DNA from: Hymenobacter sp. 15J16-1T3B
GTDB lineage: Bacteria > Bacteroidota > Bacteroidia > Cytophagales > Hymenobacteraceae
Reading direction: 5' to 3'
Assembly (NCBI RefSeq): GCF_020711235.1
Contig: NZ_JAJFAV010000008.1
Span: 1 to 64,000 of the forward strand
Length of the DNA: 64,000 bases
Each line of letters opens with the position of its first letter. The first letter of the stretch is position 1. The translations under genes were made by a program, and so were the position numbers. The notes below the pieces were generated by a model. That model ran no database searches. It was not told where the DNA came from and was given only the letters and a program-made list of their open reading frames with translations. Shown piece by piece: positions 16,760-24,781 of this stretch.

Positions 16760-17842
16760 ATGAACCAGGTAGCCGCTGGCGTCACCCAGCTTCAGATCCA
16801 ACGCTTTGTCAACGTGTACTTTGTCGAATCGAGCAACCCCGGCGAGTGGGTGCTGGTCGACACCGGCCTGCCGGGCTCCGAAAAAGACATCATTGCTGCC
16901 GCCGACGCGCTATTTTACCCCGGCACCCACCCCACGGCCATCCTCCTGACGCACGGGCACATGGACCACTCGGGCTCGGCCCGCGCCCTGGCCGAGCATT
17001 GGAATGTGCCGGTGCTGGCTCACCCGCTGGAGTTGCCCTTTCTGCAGGCCAAAGCCGTGTACCCCCCCGCCGACCCCACCGTGGACCGCGGCGGCTCGCT
17101 GGCCTTCGTGGCGCGATTTTTCCCGCCGCAGTCGTTTCAGCTCAGCAACGTGGTGCAGCCCCTCGCCCTCGACAGCGACGAAACGCCCTACCTGCCCGGC
17201 TGGCGCTGGCTGCACGTGCCCGGCCACGCGCCCGGCCAGATAGCCCTGTTCCGTGCGGAAGACCGCACCCTGCTCGGTGCCGACGCTTTTGCCACCGCCA
17301 ACCACGAGTCGGTGCCTTCGCTGCTGCTGCAAGTGCCCAAAATCAGCGTGGCCGGCGCGCCCTTCAACTACAACTGGCAGCAGGTGCGCGACTCGGTGCA
17401 GACGCTGGCCGAGCTGGTGCCCCACGCCGTGGGATGCGGGCACGGGCCGGTTATTCAGGGCCCGGAAGCCGCCGTCGGCCTGCGCGAACTGGCCAACAAT
17501 TTCCCCATGCCCACGCACGGGCGCTACGTTGCGGAGCCGGCCGTAATCGACGCAGAAGGAGTGCAGTACCTGCCGCCGGCCCCCAAAGACACGCTGCCGG
17601 CCAAAGCCGCGCTGATCGGGGCGGGCGTGGCCCTGGCAGCAGTAGCCGGCGTGGCCCTGCTCGGCCGCGGCAAATCCGAGGGCACGAAATCCACCGGCCG
17701 CAAGACCGCGGCCAAGGAGCCGGCCTACAATTCGAAGGTGTACGATCTGGCCGCGCGCCGGGCCCGCAAATCCGGCCAGGCGTCCTGCGCGCCGTCGGCC
17801 GGCGCACTCGACGAATACCCCTACAAGGAAGTGCGCTTCTAA
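16760..17842 (+). CDS. MBL-fold metallo-hydrolase with C-terminal membrane helix
   Basis: 360 aa from ATG 16760. The metal site THGHMDHSG (His65, His67, Asp69, His70) and the later HVPGHAPGQ and GCGHGPV histidines give a complete two-metal beta-lactamase-like centre. After the domain, residues about 275-300 form one hydrophobic helix (AALIGAGVALAAVAGVALL), followed by a basic tail with RxxRKS. A membrane-tethered enzyme with the catalytic domain N-terminal is unusual for glyoxalase II-type hydrolases. Substrate unknown. Followed by a strong terminator. Confidence 0.85.
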   Translation: MNQVAAGVTQLQIQRFVNVYFVESSNPGEWVLVDTGLPGSEKDIIAAADALFYPGTHPTAILLTHGHMDHSGSARALAEHWNVPVLAHPLELPFLQAKAVYPPADPTVDRGGSLAFVARFFPPQSFQLSNVVQPLALDSDETPYLPGWRWLHVPGHAPGQIALFRAEDRTLLGADAFATANHESVPSLLLQVPKISVAGAPFNYNWQQVRDSVQTLAELVPHAVGCGHGPVIQGPEAAVGLRELANNFPMPTHGRYVAEPAVIDAEGVQYLPPAPKDTLPAKAALIGAGVALAAVAGVALLGRGKSEGTKSTGRKTAAKEPAYNSKVYDLAARRARKSGQASCAPSAGALDEYPYKEVRF

Positions 17843-17857
17843 CGAGGCGTAACGTTG

Positions 17858-17894
17858 AAAAGCCCCCGCGCTTCGCTGAAGCGCGGGGGCTTTT
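17858..17894. terminator. Strong bidirectional terminator
   Basis: A perfect 17-bp stem (AAAAGCCCCCGCGCTTC and complement) with a 3-nt loop, flanked by A4 and T4. It ends the metallo-hydrolase gene and probably also the minus-strand DUF4097-like gene. Confidence 0.9.
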
Positions 17895-17982
17895 CGTTGG
17901 CCGGTCCCATACGTCGGGCCGCCCCGCGGATGCGGAACGGCCCGGGCTTGTGTATGTGAGCGGATTGGGAATATACGATTTT

Positions 17983-18819
17983 TTATTTACCGCCGCGGCT
18001 AACCGTCACCCCGCCGTTGGTGGTAACGGCCTTCACCGGCGCGCCGCCCTTGCCTAACGCCACGGCTACTTCCGAGCGGCTGACGCTGCCTTGCACGTTG
18101 GAGGGGAAATCGGTGCGGATGGGGCCGTGCACGGTGCTGGTGAAAAACTGCGCCGAATAATCGGCCGGCAGCTTCCAGTTGATGCCCCCGTTGGTGGTGG
18201 CCACGTCGAGGCCGGGGCCGTCCCACTTGCTGCCGGTGAGCGTGATGCTCAGCCCGCCGTTCTGGGTGCGGCCCTTCACGTCGCCGCCGTCGCCGAGGAT
18301 GCTCACGCCGCCGTTTTGGGCCTCGAAAGTCACCGGCCCGCGCAGGTTTTCGAGGTGAATGCCGCCGTTGTGGGTGCTCAGGGCCAGGGCGGTTTTCTCG
18401 GGCACGAAGATTTCGTAGCTCACGGCGTAGCCCCCGTCGCTGACGGCGTAGCCGTCGTTTTGCCCGCGGCCGTCGGAGCCGGCGGCGCGCAGGGTGTTGC
18501 TGTCGGTGCTCACTTTCACGTCGGCCACGCGGGCTTTGGCGGTGGCTTCGTCCTTGGCCCAGGCTTGCACCTTGGCCCGCACCCGGATTTCGGAGCCGCT
18601 GTAGCCTTTCACCGTGATGCCGCCGTTGCGGCCGCCGTCCACCGTGAGCTTGCCCGACTTGATGGCCGGTAGGGTCAGGTCACGGGTTTCGCAGTAGCGT
18701 TTTTGCTCGGAGCTGCCCCACTTCCCTTCTTCGCAGGAGGAGGTGAAGGCCGGCGCGGTTTGGGCGTGGGCGGTGAAGGCAGCGGCGCTCAGCAGCAGGG
18801 CGGTCAGCAGGGTTTTCAT
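17983..18819 (-). CDS. Secreted DUF4097-like beta-repeat protein
   Basis: 278 aa from ATG 18819 (MKTLLTALLLSAAAFTAHAQ, signal peptide). The mature part is a series of short beta repeats with a recurring NGGI/NGGV turn (RNGGITVKG, HNGGIHLEN, QNGGVSILG, QNGGLSITL, TNGGINWKL, TNGGVTVSRG). This is the pattern of DUF4097/adhesin-like right-handed beta-helix domains. No enzyme motif. Such genes are often near anti-sigma factors in Bacteroidota, but none is adjacent here. An operator-like palindrome lies 74 nt upstream. Confidence 0.8.
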   Translation of the reverse strand: MKTLLTALLLSAAAFTAHAQTAPAFTSSCEEGKWGSSEQKRYCETRDLTLPAIKSGKLTVDGGRNGGITVKGYSGSEIRVRAKVQAWAKDEATAKARVADVKVSTDSNTLRAAGSDGRGQNDGYAVSDGGYAVSYEIFVPEKTALALSTHNGGIHLENLRGPVTFEAQNGGVSILGDGGDVKGRTQNGGLSITLTGSKWDGPGLDVATTNGGINWKLPADYSAQFFTSTVHGPIRTDFPSNVQGSVSRSEVAVALGKGGAPVKAVTTNGGVTVSRGGK

Positions 18820-18892
18820 AGTGTCAGAAAGGCTGTTTGGTTTGGAATGTTGCCCTACTGACGCCGCTGGAATATCCGCGGTTGCAGATACA

Positions 18893-18906
18893 ACGAAAAT
18901 TTTCGT
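18893..18906. promoter_or_regulatory. Operator-like palindrome ACGAAAATTTTCGT
   Basis: A perfect 14-nt palindrome 74 nt upstream of the DUF4097-like gene, followed by a related half (ATATTTTTCGAA). The position fits a transcription-factor site for that gene. No matching promoter box was identified. Confidence 0.35.
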
Positions 18907-18952
18907 AGATATTTTTCGAAGCGTCATTTCATACGGCATCCTCATCTGGCGT

Positions 18953-19128
18953 GGGCGCAGCGAAGGACCTTGCTCGAACTCTGCACCAATCAAAAAGCGC
19001 AGCCACCTACGCCCAATCGTCCAGGGCTCGGCGGCTGCGCTTTTTTTATTCAGAGGCCTTCGTTTGTTCTTTAGTGGTAGCAGCGGTGCCAGGTCGGAGG
19101 AAAGTCCTTCGCTCTGCTCAGGATGACG
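18953..19128. repeat. Inverted repeat element downstream of hutF
   Basis: Arms GCGCAGCGAAGGACCTT (18955-18971) and, inverted, AAAGTCCTTCGCTCTGC (19101-19117) flank about 130 bases that contain a terminator hairpin. The outer end carries GCTCAGGATGACG (19116-19128), related to the motifs near hutU and hutG. It resembles REP or MITE-type non-coding repeats. Confidence 0.5.
18992..19047. terminator. Bidirectional terminator, probably for hutF
   Basis: A 13-bp stem (AAAAAGCGCAGCC and complement) with a 28-nt loop, A5 on one side and T7 on the other. On the minus strand it lies 132 nt after the hutF stop. No plus-strand gene ends here, although the longer T tract is on the plus strand. Confidence 0.6.
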
Positions 19129-19178
19129 TTCTTCTCTATAGCGTCCTTGTCGACATCGGCTGCTCAGCTGCTCCTCTC

Positions 19179-20483
19179 CTACTCACCGGCCCGGTACGCC
19201 CACTGGCCGTCCACTAGCGTGCCGAGCACGGCCGATGGGTCGCTGGTGTAGACGAGGGCCGGCAGCAGGTGTTGGGGACCGGCCTGAGCCAGCAGCGGCT
19301 GCTGCAGGTCGTAGACCACGGCATCCAGCGGCTGGCCCAGGGCGAAGTAGTCGGCCACGCGGCGGCCGGCGGCGCGCTGCCCGGCCCAGAACGTGGTATC
19401 GACCAGCGCCGTGGCCCCGTCGGCGAAGATGTTGCGGCGGCGCTGGGTGAGGCGCTGCCCGTAGTCGAGCCAGCGCAGGTCTTCCAGCGGGTTCAGGCTG
19501 ATGTGGCTGTCGGTGCCGATGGACCAGCGGCCACCGGCCGCGGCGTAGTCGACCAGCGGAAAAATCCCGTCGCCGAGGTTGCCTTCGGTGCCGGGGCAGA
19601 GCACCACCTGCGCGCCCGACTGGGCCAGGCGGGTGGTTTCCTCCGGGGTCATGTGGGTGCAGTGCACCAGGTGAAACCGCTCGTCGAGCGGCAGGTGGTC
19701 GAGCAGCCACTCCACCGGGCGGGCGCCGAGGTGGGCCAGGCTGCGCTCCACTTCCAGGGTTTGTTCGGCGGCGTGCAGGTGGAAGGGCAAATCTTTCGGC
19801 CCCTGGGCGTGGGTGGCCAGCACGTCGGCGGCTTCCACGGCGCGCAGGCTGTGCACCCCGAAGCCCAGGCGGGCGCGCTCGTAGTACCCCACGGCCCGGC
19901 GGCTGGCCTCGAGCAGCTGCAAGTACGCCTCGAGCGTGGGCGAAATGAAGCGGCGCTGCCGGGGCTGCGGCTCGCGGCCGAAGTCGCCCTTCTGGTAAAA
20001 CACCGGCACCAAGGTGATTTTGATGCCGGCGGTGCGGGCGGCCGCCACCAGCCGCTCGCCCATTTCGGCCAGGTTGGCGTAGGGCTGCCCGCCGGGGGCG
20101 TGGTGCAGGTAGTGAAACTCGACCACCGAGGTGTAGCCGTTGCGCAGCAGATGCCGGTAGAGTGCCGTGGCCACCTGCTCGTTTTGCTCGGGCGAGAAGG
20201 TTTCGGCGCAGGCGTACATGGCCTCGCGCCAGCTCCAGAAGTCGTCGCGGGTGCCGGGCTCGTGCTGCTCGGCCATGCCGGCCATGCCGTACTGAAAGGC
20301 GTGGGAGTGCGCGTTCTGAAAGCCCGGCAGCGCGGCGCCGTTCACGGTTTCGACGGCAGCGCCGGGCTCCGGCGGGGCTTCCGCCGAGAGGTACTGAATC
20401 AGACCCTGCGCGTCGACGCCGACGTAGGCCGGGCGCAGCCAGCCGCTGCGCAGCAGCAGGGCGGAGAAGTGGTAGTAGTGCAT
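19179..20483 (-). CDS. hutF: Formimidoylglutamate deiminase (histidine degradation)
   Basis: 434 aa from ATG 20483 (MHYYHFSALLLRSG). An amidohydrolase-superfamily enzyme that removes ammonia from N-formimidoyl-glutamate to give N-formylglutamate. Zn ligands are visible: NAHSHAFQ (His59, His61), the HLHAAEQ histidine, VHCTHMTPEE, and the Asp of GTDSHISLNP. NAHSHAFQYGMAG and GTDSHISLNPLEDLRWLDYGQRL match the HutF branch rather than chlorohydrolases. It is followed by its partner's product HutG encoded 198 bases upstream on the same strand, giving the deiminase/amidohydrolase route of histidine breakdown. Confidence 0.95.
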   Translation of the reverse strand: MHYYHFSALLLRSGWLRPAYVGVDAQGLIQYLSAEAPPEPGAAVETVNGAALPGFQNAHSHAFQYGMAGMAEQHEPGTRDDFWSWREAMYACAETFSPEQNEQVATALYRHLLRNGYTSVVEFHYLHHAPGGQPYANLAEMGERLVAAARTAGIKITLVPVFYQKGDFGREPQPRQRRFISPTLEAYLQLLEASRRAVGYYERARLGFGVHSLRAVEAADVLATHAQGPKDLPFHLHAAEQTLEVERSLAHLGARPVEWLLDHLPLDERFHLVHCTHMTPEETTRLAQSGAQVVLCPGTEGNLGDGIFPLVDYAAAGGRWSIGTDSHISLNPLEDLRWLDYGQRLTQRRRNIFADGATALVDTTFWAGQRAAGRRVADYFALGQPLDAVVYDLQQPLLAQAGPQHLLPALVYTSDPSAVLGTLVDGQWAYRAGE

Positions 20484-20520
20484 GGGGTGGAATGAGGGGC
20501 GGCGGGAAGACGAAAACAGG

Positions 20521-20671
20521 TCGTCAGGTCGAGCTAGCCGAGACATCTCGCGTGCGGATATCTGGTAGAAACCTGCTGATTAGGGTTACTATCCGGCGTG
20601 ATGTCTCGGCTGCGCTCGACATGACGCTCTTATTTGGTTTATGCCCAGATGTCACGCCGTACTCGACATGC
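20521..20671. repeat. Imperfect inverted repeat between hutG and hutF
   Basis: Arms at 20529-20558 and 20592-20619 share CGAGC..AGCCGAGACATC in inverted orientation; the flanks CGTCAxG extend the pairing. A third, partial copy (GATGTCACGCC...ACTCGACATG, 20649-20670) follows. It is REP-like, and the palindromic ends include GCTCGACATGACG, shared with the hutU and hutF 3' regions. Confidence 0.6.
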
Positions 20672-20681
20672 CAGGGCGGGC

Positions 20682-21485
20682 TCAGGCGTCCAGCAAGCTT
20701 TGGCCCAGGGTAAGGAGCGTCTGGCGCAGCACGACTCGGATCTGCTCAGCCCGCGCGGGGGCGTAGGCTTGCTCGTTGTCGTCCATGTACACGTCCTTGG
20801 CCATTTCCAGCTGCAGGGCGTGCTGCTCCAGCTCGGGGCGGCCGAAGTGGCGGGTGATGTAGCCGCCCTTAAACGGGTGGTTGTGCTGCAGCGAGTACGG
20901 CCCGCTGCCCAGCTGCTCCAGCGCCTGCTGAATCAGCGCAGGCGCGGCGGCGGTTTCGTCGGCCGAGCCGAGGATGAGGTCGGGGAACGGGCCCGGGTGA
21001 ATGGCCGGCACCAAGCGGCGGATGCTGTGGCAGTCCCAGAGCAGCACCCGGCCGAAGCGGGCCCGGGTGTCGTCGAGCAGGCGCTGCAGGGCCTGCTGGT
21101 AGGGCGCGAAGTACAGAGCCCGGCGCCAGGCCACGTCGGCCGGCGCGACTTCGGCCCGCTCGTCCTGGTAAATCGGCTCGCCCAGAAAGGTGGTGGTGGT
21201 GCACAGGCCGGTGATGACGCGCCCGTCGTGGTAGAGCGGGGCGCTGTCGGGGTTGCGGTTCAAATCGATTACCCAGCGGCTGTAGCGGGCGCGCAGGATG
21301 GGAATGCCCAGCTCCGTAGCGAAGTCATAGAGCTGGTGCACAAACCAGTCGGTGTCGTCGGGCGGCAGCAGGTGGGGCTTCAGCTCGGCCCGGAGGTCGT
21401 CCGGAAATTCGGTGCCGGCGTGGGGCACGCTGATGACGATGGGCAGGCGCTGCTCGGCGGGGTGGGTGAGGTCGAAAAGCTGCAT
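20682..21485 (-). CDS. hutG: N-formylglutamate amidohydrolase (histidine degradation)
   Basis: 267 aa. It hydrolyses N-formylglutamate to glutamate and formate, the last step of the HutF/HutG route. FGase-family blocks are present: ISVPHAGTEFP, DTDWFVHQLYDF, VIDLNRNP, LLWDCHSIRR, NHPFKGGYITRHFG and LQLEMAKDVYMD; the His, Asp and Glu in these blocks are the expected metal ligands. It is upstream of hutF on the same strand but separated by the repeat element, so co-transcription would have to read through that hairpin. Confidence 0.95.
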   Translation of the reverse strand: MQLFDLTHPAEQRLPIVISVPHAGTEFPDDLRAELKPHLLPPDDTDWFVHQLYDFATELGIPILRARYSRWVIDLNRNPDSAPLYHDGRVITGLCTTTTFLGEPIYQDERAEVAPADVAWRRALYFAPYQQALQRLLDDTRARFGRVLLWDCHSIRRLVPAIHPGPFPDLILGSADETAAAPALIQQALEQLGSGPYSLQHNHPFKGGYITRHFGRPELEQHALQLEMAKDVYMDDNEQAYAPARAEQIRVVLRQTLLTLGQSLLDA

Positions 21486-21638
21486 GGAGGCGGGGGAAGC
21501 GGGCCACCGAGCGGGGCGGCCGGCGGGCTAAGGTAAGGCGGTGGGCCGGGAAGCCGCAACGCCGCCGGGCCGGCTACCCGGCGGCGGCGTAACTTGCGGG
21601 CCGGCCGCCGTGCGCCGCGGCCGGTTTTGCCTGTGCTT

Positions 21639-22145
21639 ATGCCGTATCGTTTGCTGCTTGCCGTAGTGCTGGGGCTGAGCGGGCTGCTGCTGCAGCGGCC
21701 CGCGCCGGCTCAGTCGCGCCCGACCGCACCCCCTACCCTGCCGCCGGCCGCGCCGGCCCCCGTCCTGCCCGCCGATAGCAGCCTGCGCTGCGGCACCTAC
21801 GCCTACCTCTCCTTCCTGATTTACGACTCGGAAGGCGGCCCCGAGCCCATTGCGGCCGAGGGCGTAGGCGGCACCCTCACCCTGCGCCCCGACGGCCGCT
21901 TCGAGCAGCGCCTGCGCATTGGCCTGGCCCCGCAGCTCAACGTGTTTGAGCGCAGCGGCGAGTACCAGCTGCTCAGCGGCCAAGGCATCCGTTTCAGCTA
22001 CCTCACCAAGCAGGGCCAGCCCCGCACCGACGCGGGCACCTACCGCTTCGACGCGCAGCAGGGCGGGCTGGTCGTTACCATCGAGGGTTTCCCGGCGGGC
22101 AGCCGCAGCGTCTACACCCTGGTGGCCCAGCCGGCCGGGCACTAA
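21639..22145 (+). CDS. Secreted protein of unknown function (tandem paralogue A)
   Basis: 168 aa from ATG 21639 (MPYRLLLAVVLGLSGLLLQ, signal peptide, then a Pro-rich linker). The globular part (about 50-165) has the pattern YxYLSFLIYD, GVGGTLTLRPDGRFEQ, SGEYQLLSGQGIRFSYLTKQGQP, GTYRFDAQQ, also found in the next gene (22262). This suggests a small all-beta, lipocalin-like fold. No catalytic residues stand out. Confidence 0.75.
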   Translation: MPYRLLLAVVLGLSGLLLQRPAPAQSRPTAPPTLPPAAPAPVLPADSSLRCGTYAYLSFLIYDSEGGPEPIAAEGVGGTLTLRPDGRFEQRLRIGLAPQLNVFERSGEYQLLSGQGIRFSYLTKQGQPRTDAGTYRFDAQQGGLVVTIEGFPAGSRSVYTLVAQPAGH

Positions 22146-22261
22146 CGCCGGCCACAGCGCCCCGCGCGGAAAAACCGACCAGCCGCTTGCGGAAGTACGC
22201 CGGTTGTAGCTATTTGGGCCACTCCCCAGCTAGCTACTCCCACGTCGTTTCTGCCTTTCCG

Positions 22262-22807
22262 ATGCGTTTCCGCTTTACGCTACTGGCCGCCCTGCTCGGC
22301 CTGAGTGCCGCCGCCAGCGCCCAGCACGCCCCTACCCGCCGCCCTGCGGCCCCCGCGCGGCCCGTGGCCCGCACCGCAGCGGCTCCCGCCGCCAAGTTGC
22401 CGGCGCAATTTTTCGGCAGCCACACCTACGTGGCCTACGTGATTTACGACCCGAGCATCAGCAAGGAGCCCACCAACACCCGCGGCGTGGGCGGCACGCT
22501 CTGGCTGGGCCCGGCCGGCACCTACGAAAAGAAGCTGGAGTTTCCGGGGCCCTACGGGCAGTTTCACTTCGACGAATCGGGTCGCTACAAGATTGAAGGC
22601 AACCGCATTAGCTTCACTTACGCCGACAGCAAAGGCCAGCCCGTGACCTACGGCGGCACCTTTCACTTCGACCAGAAATCCTTGAGCCTGGGCATGGTGC
22701 TCAACGAGGACGCCAAAGGCGGCCGCGAGGTGTACGGGCTCGTGGCAAAAGGCACCGAGAAGGTGAAGCGCAAATTCGACGCCGAGGGCAACGTCACGCT
22801 CGAGTAA
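22262..22807 (+). CDS. Secreted protein of unknown function (tandem paralogue B)
   Basis: 181 aa from ATG 22262 (MRFRFTLLAALLGLSAAASAQ, signal peptide). It aligns along its length with the upstream protein: YVAYVIYD, GVGGTLWLGPAGTYEK, ESGRYKIEGNRISFTYADSKGQP, GTFHFDQKSLSLG, then a longer basic tail (KGTEKVKRKFDAEGN). Probably an old tandem duplication and the same beta-rich fold, with a different expected ligand. Only 35 bases separate it from the SDR gene. Confidence 0.78.
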   Translation: MRFRFTLLAALLGLSAAASAQHAPTRRPAAPARPVARTAAAPAAKLPAQFFGSHTYVAYVIYDPSISKEPTNTRGVGGTLWLGPAGTYEKKLEFPGPYGQFHFDESGRYKIEGNRISFTYADSKGQPVTYGGTFHFDQKSLSLGMVLNEDAKGGREVYGLVAKGTEKVKRKFDAEGNVTLE

Positions 22808-22842
22808 CGCCCGCAAGCCCCCGGCGGCGCTACCTTAGGCCC

Positions 22843-23712
22843 ATGAGCACTTCCTCCAAGTCCGTCGTTATTACCGGCGTATCCACCGGCGTGGGGCAGG
22901 CCACGGCCCAGGCGCTGCTGCAGCGCGGCTACCGCGTGTTCGGCAGCTTGCGCCGCCCCGCCGATGCCGAGGCGCTGCGCGGCACGCTCGGGCCGCAGTT
23001 TACGCCCCTGCTCTTCGACGTGACGGACGCCGCAGCCGTGGCGGCCGCCGCCGCGCAGGTGGAAGCGGCGCTGGCCGGGCAGCCACTCACGGCACTCATC
23101 AACAACGCCGGTGTGGCCTTCGGCGGGCCGCTGCAACACCAGCCCATCGAGGTGGTGCGGCAACACTTTGAGGTGAATGTGGTGGGCTTGGTGCAAGTGA
23201 CGCAGGCCTTTCTGCCGCTGCTCGGCGCCCGGCCCGGGTTTGCGGGCACGCCGGGCCGCGTTATCAACATCGGCTCGGTGAGCGGGCAGGTGGCGGCCCC
23301 GTTTGTGGGCGCGTACGTCGGCTCGAAGCACGCGCTGGAGGGGCTGTCGGCCACTTGGCGGCGCGAGCTGCAGCTGTTCGGCGTCGACGTGGTTCTGATT
23401 GGCCTTGGGGTGACGCAAACGCCAATTTGGGGCAAGGGCATCGATTTGGACGCCTACCGGGACACGCCTTACTTCGCCCCGGCGCAGCGCTTCGTGCAGT
23501 ACGTGCACAAAACCATTGCCCAGGGCCTAACGCCGGCTTTCGTGGCCGAGCGGCTGGTCGGCATCCTGGAAGCGCGGCGGCCCAAGGTGCGCTACGCCCT
23601 GGTGCCCGACCTGCTGCGGGCCTGGGTGGTGCCGCGCCTGCTGCCGGCGCGCTGGCTCGACCGGCTGCTGGGCCGCGGCATCGGGCTGCTCCCGCCGCGC
23701 CGCCCGGCGTAA
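22843..23712 (+). CDS. Short-chain dehydrogenase/reductase
   Basis: 289 aa classical SDR. NAD(P) motif TGVSTGVG (11-18), NNAG (87-90), catalytic Ser145 and YxxxK as Tyr158/Lys162. FGSLRRP (33-39) with Arg after the second strand suggests NADP preference. C-terminal part resembles retinol-dehydrogenase-type or sterol SDRs with a hydrophobic end (PDLLRAWVVPRLLPARWLDRLL). Substrate unknown. Confidence 0.9.
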   Translation: MSTSSKSVVITGVSTGVGQATAQALLQRGYRVFGSLRRPADAEALRGTLGPQFTPLLFDVTDAAAVAAAAAQVEAALAGQPLTALINNAGVAFGGPLQHQPIEVVRQHFEVNVVGLVQVTQAFLPLLGARPGFAGTPGRVINIGSVSGQVAAPFVGAYVGSKHALEGLSATWRRELQLFGVDVVLIGLGVTQTPIWGKGIDLDAYRDTPYFAPAQRFVQYVHKTIAQGLTPAFVAERLVGILEARRPKVRYALVPDLLRAWVVPRLLPARWLDRLLGRGIGLLPPRRPA

Positions 23713-23831
23713 TGCCCGGCGGGGGTTGCCCTTGGCCGGCGTTTCGGCTAACTTGCGGCCCCTTCGGCAGCCGGCCCCTCGGCTGACCGGGCGTTAACTC
23801 ACAACTTCACAATCTCACAAGTTTACCATAG

Positions 23832-24566
23832 ATGGGACGCGCGTTTGAATTCCGCAAAGGCCGCAAAATGAAGCGCTGGGACCGAATGTCGAAAGACTTC
23901 ACCCGCATCGGGCGCGAAATCGTCATTGCCGTGAAAGAAGGCGGCGCCAACCCCGACACCAACTCGCGCCTGCGCACGGCCATGCAAAACGCCAAGGGCG
24001 TGAACATGCCCAAGGACCGCGTGGAGGCCGCCATCAAGCGCGCGTCGTCGAAGGAAGAGGGCAACTACACCGAGGTGGTGTACGAAGGCTACGCCCCGCA
24101 CGGGGTGGCCATCGTGGTGGAAACGGCCACCGACAACCCCACCCGCACCGTGGCCAACGTGCGCATGTACTTCAACCGCGGCAACGGTGCCCTGGGCACG
24201 GCCGGCTCCTCCGACTTCACCTTCACCCGCAAGGGCGTGTTCAAGCTGGCCGCCGACGGCCTCGACGCCGAGGAGCTGGAGCTGGAGCTGATTGACTTCG
24301 GCGCCGACGACATTTACGAGGACTCGGAGGAGGACGAGCACGGCAACGAGAAGCACTACATCGTGGTGGAAACCGCGTTTAGCGACTTCGGGCAGATGCA
24401 AAAGGCCCTGGAGCAAAAGCAGCTAAACGTCATCAGCGCCCAGCTGCAGCGCATTCCGAACACCACCGTGCACCTGGAAGGCGAGCAGTTGGAAGAGGTG
24501 ATGAACCTGATCGAAAAATTCGAGGACGACGACGACGTGCAGGCCGTGTACCACACGCTGGGCTAA
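23832..24566 (+). CDS. yebC: YebC/PmpR family (TACO1-like) protein
   Basis: 244 aa starting MGRAFEFRKGRKMKRWDRMS, the Bacteroidota version of the usual MAGHSKW start. Other blocks: GGANPDTNSRLRTAMQNAK, KDRVEAAIKRAS, YEGYAPHGVAIVVE, FNRGNGALG. Members act as transcription regulators or as translation factors that relieve stalling on proline runs; the cellular role here is not decided by sequence. Ends in a strong terminator. Confidence 0.95.
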   Translation: MGRAFEFRKGRKMKRWDRMSKDFTRIGREIVIAVKEGGANPDTNSRLRTAMQNAKGVNMPKDRVEAAIKRASSKEEGNYTEVVYEGYAPHGVAIVVETATDNPTRTVANVRMYFNRGNGALGTAGSSDFTFTRKGVFKLAADGLDAEELELELIDFGADDIYEDSEEDEHGNEKHYIVVETAFSDFGQMQKALEQKQLNVISAQLQRIPNTTVHLEGEQLEEVMNLIEKFEDDDDVQAVYHTLG

Positions 24567-24590
24567 GCCCCACGACGCTCAACCACTTGC

Positions 24591-24633
24591 AAGCTTCCCC
24601 GCCGGCCTACGGGCCGGCGGGGAAGCTTTTTTT
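24591..24633 (+). terminator. Terminator of yebC
   Basis: A perfect 17-bp stem (AAGCTTCCCCGCCGGCC and complement) with a TACG loop, followed by T7. Confidence 0.93.
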
Positions 24634-24781
24634 GGGCCCAAACGAAGCATGTGACGCGGCGCCGGGCTTGGCAGCGTCCAAGTAAATCGGTATTTTCCCC
24701 ACTGGTATCAACTACCGATAGATGAGTCTGATTGTACAACGGGGGGGGCAACGGCGGCGGCAAACGAGGGGGCGGCGCTGA

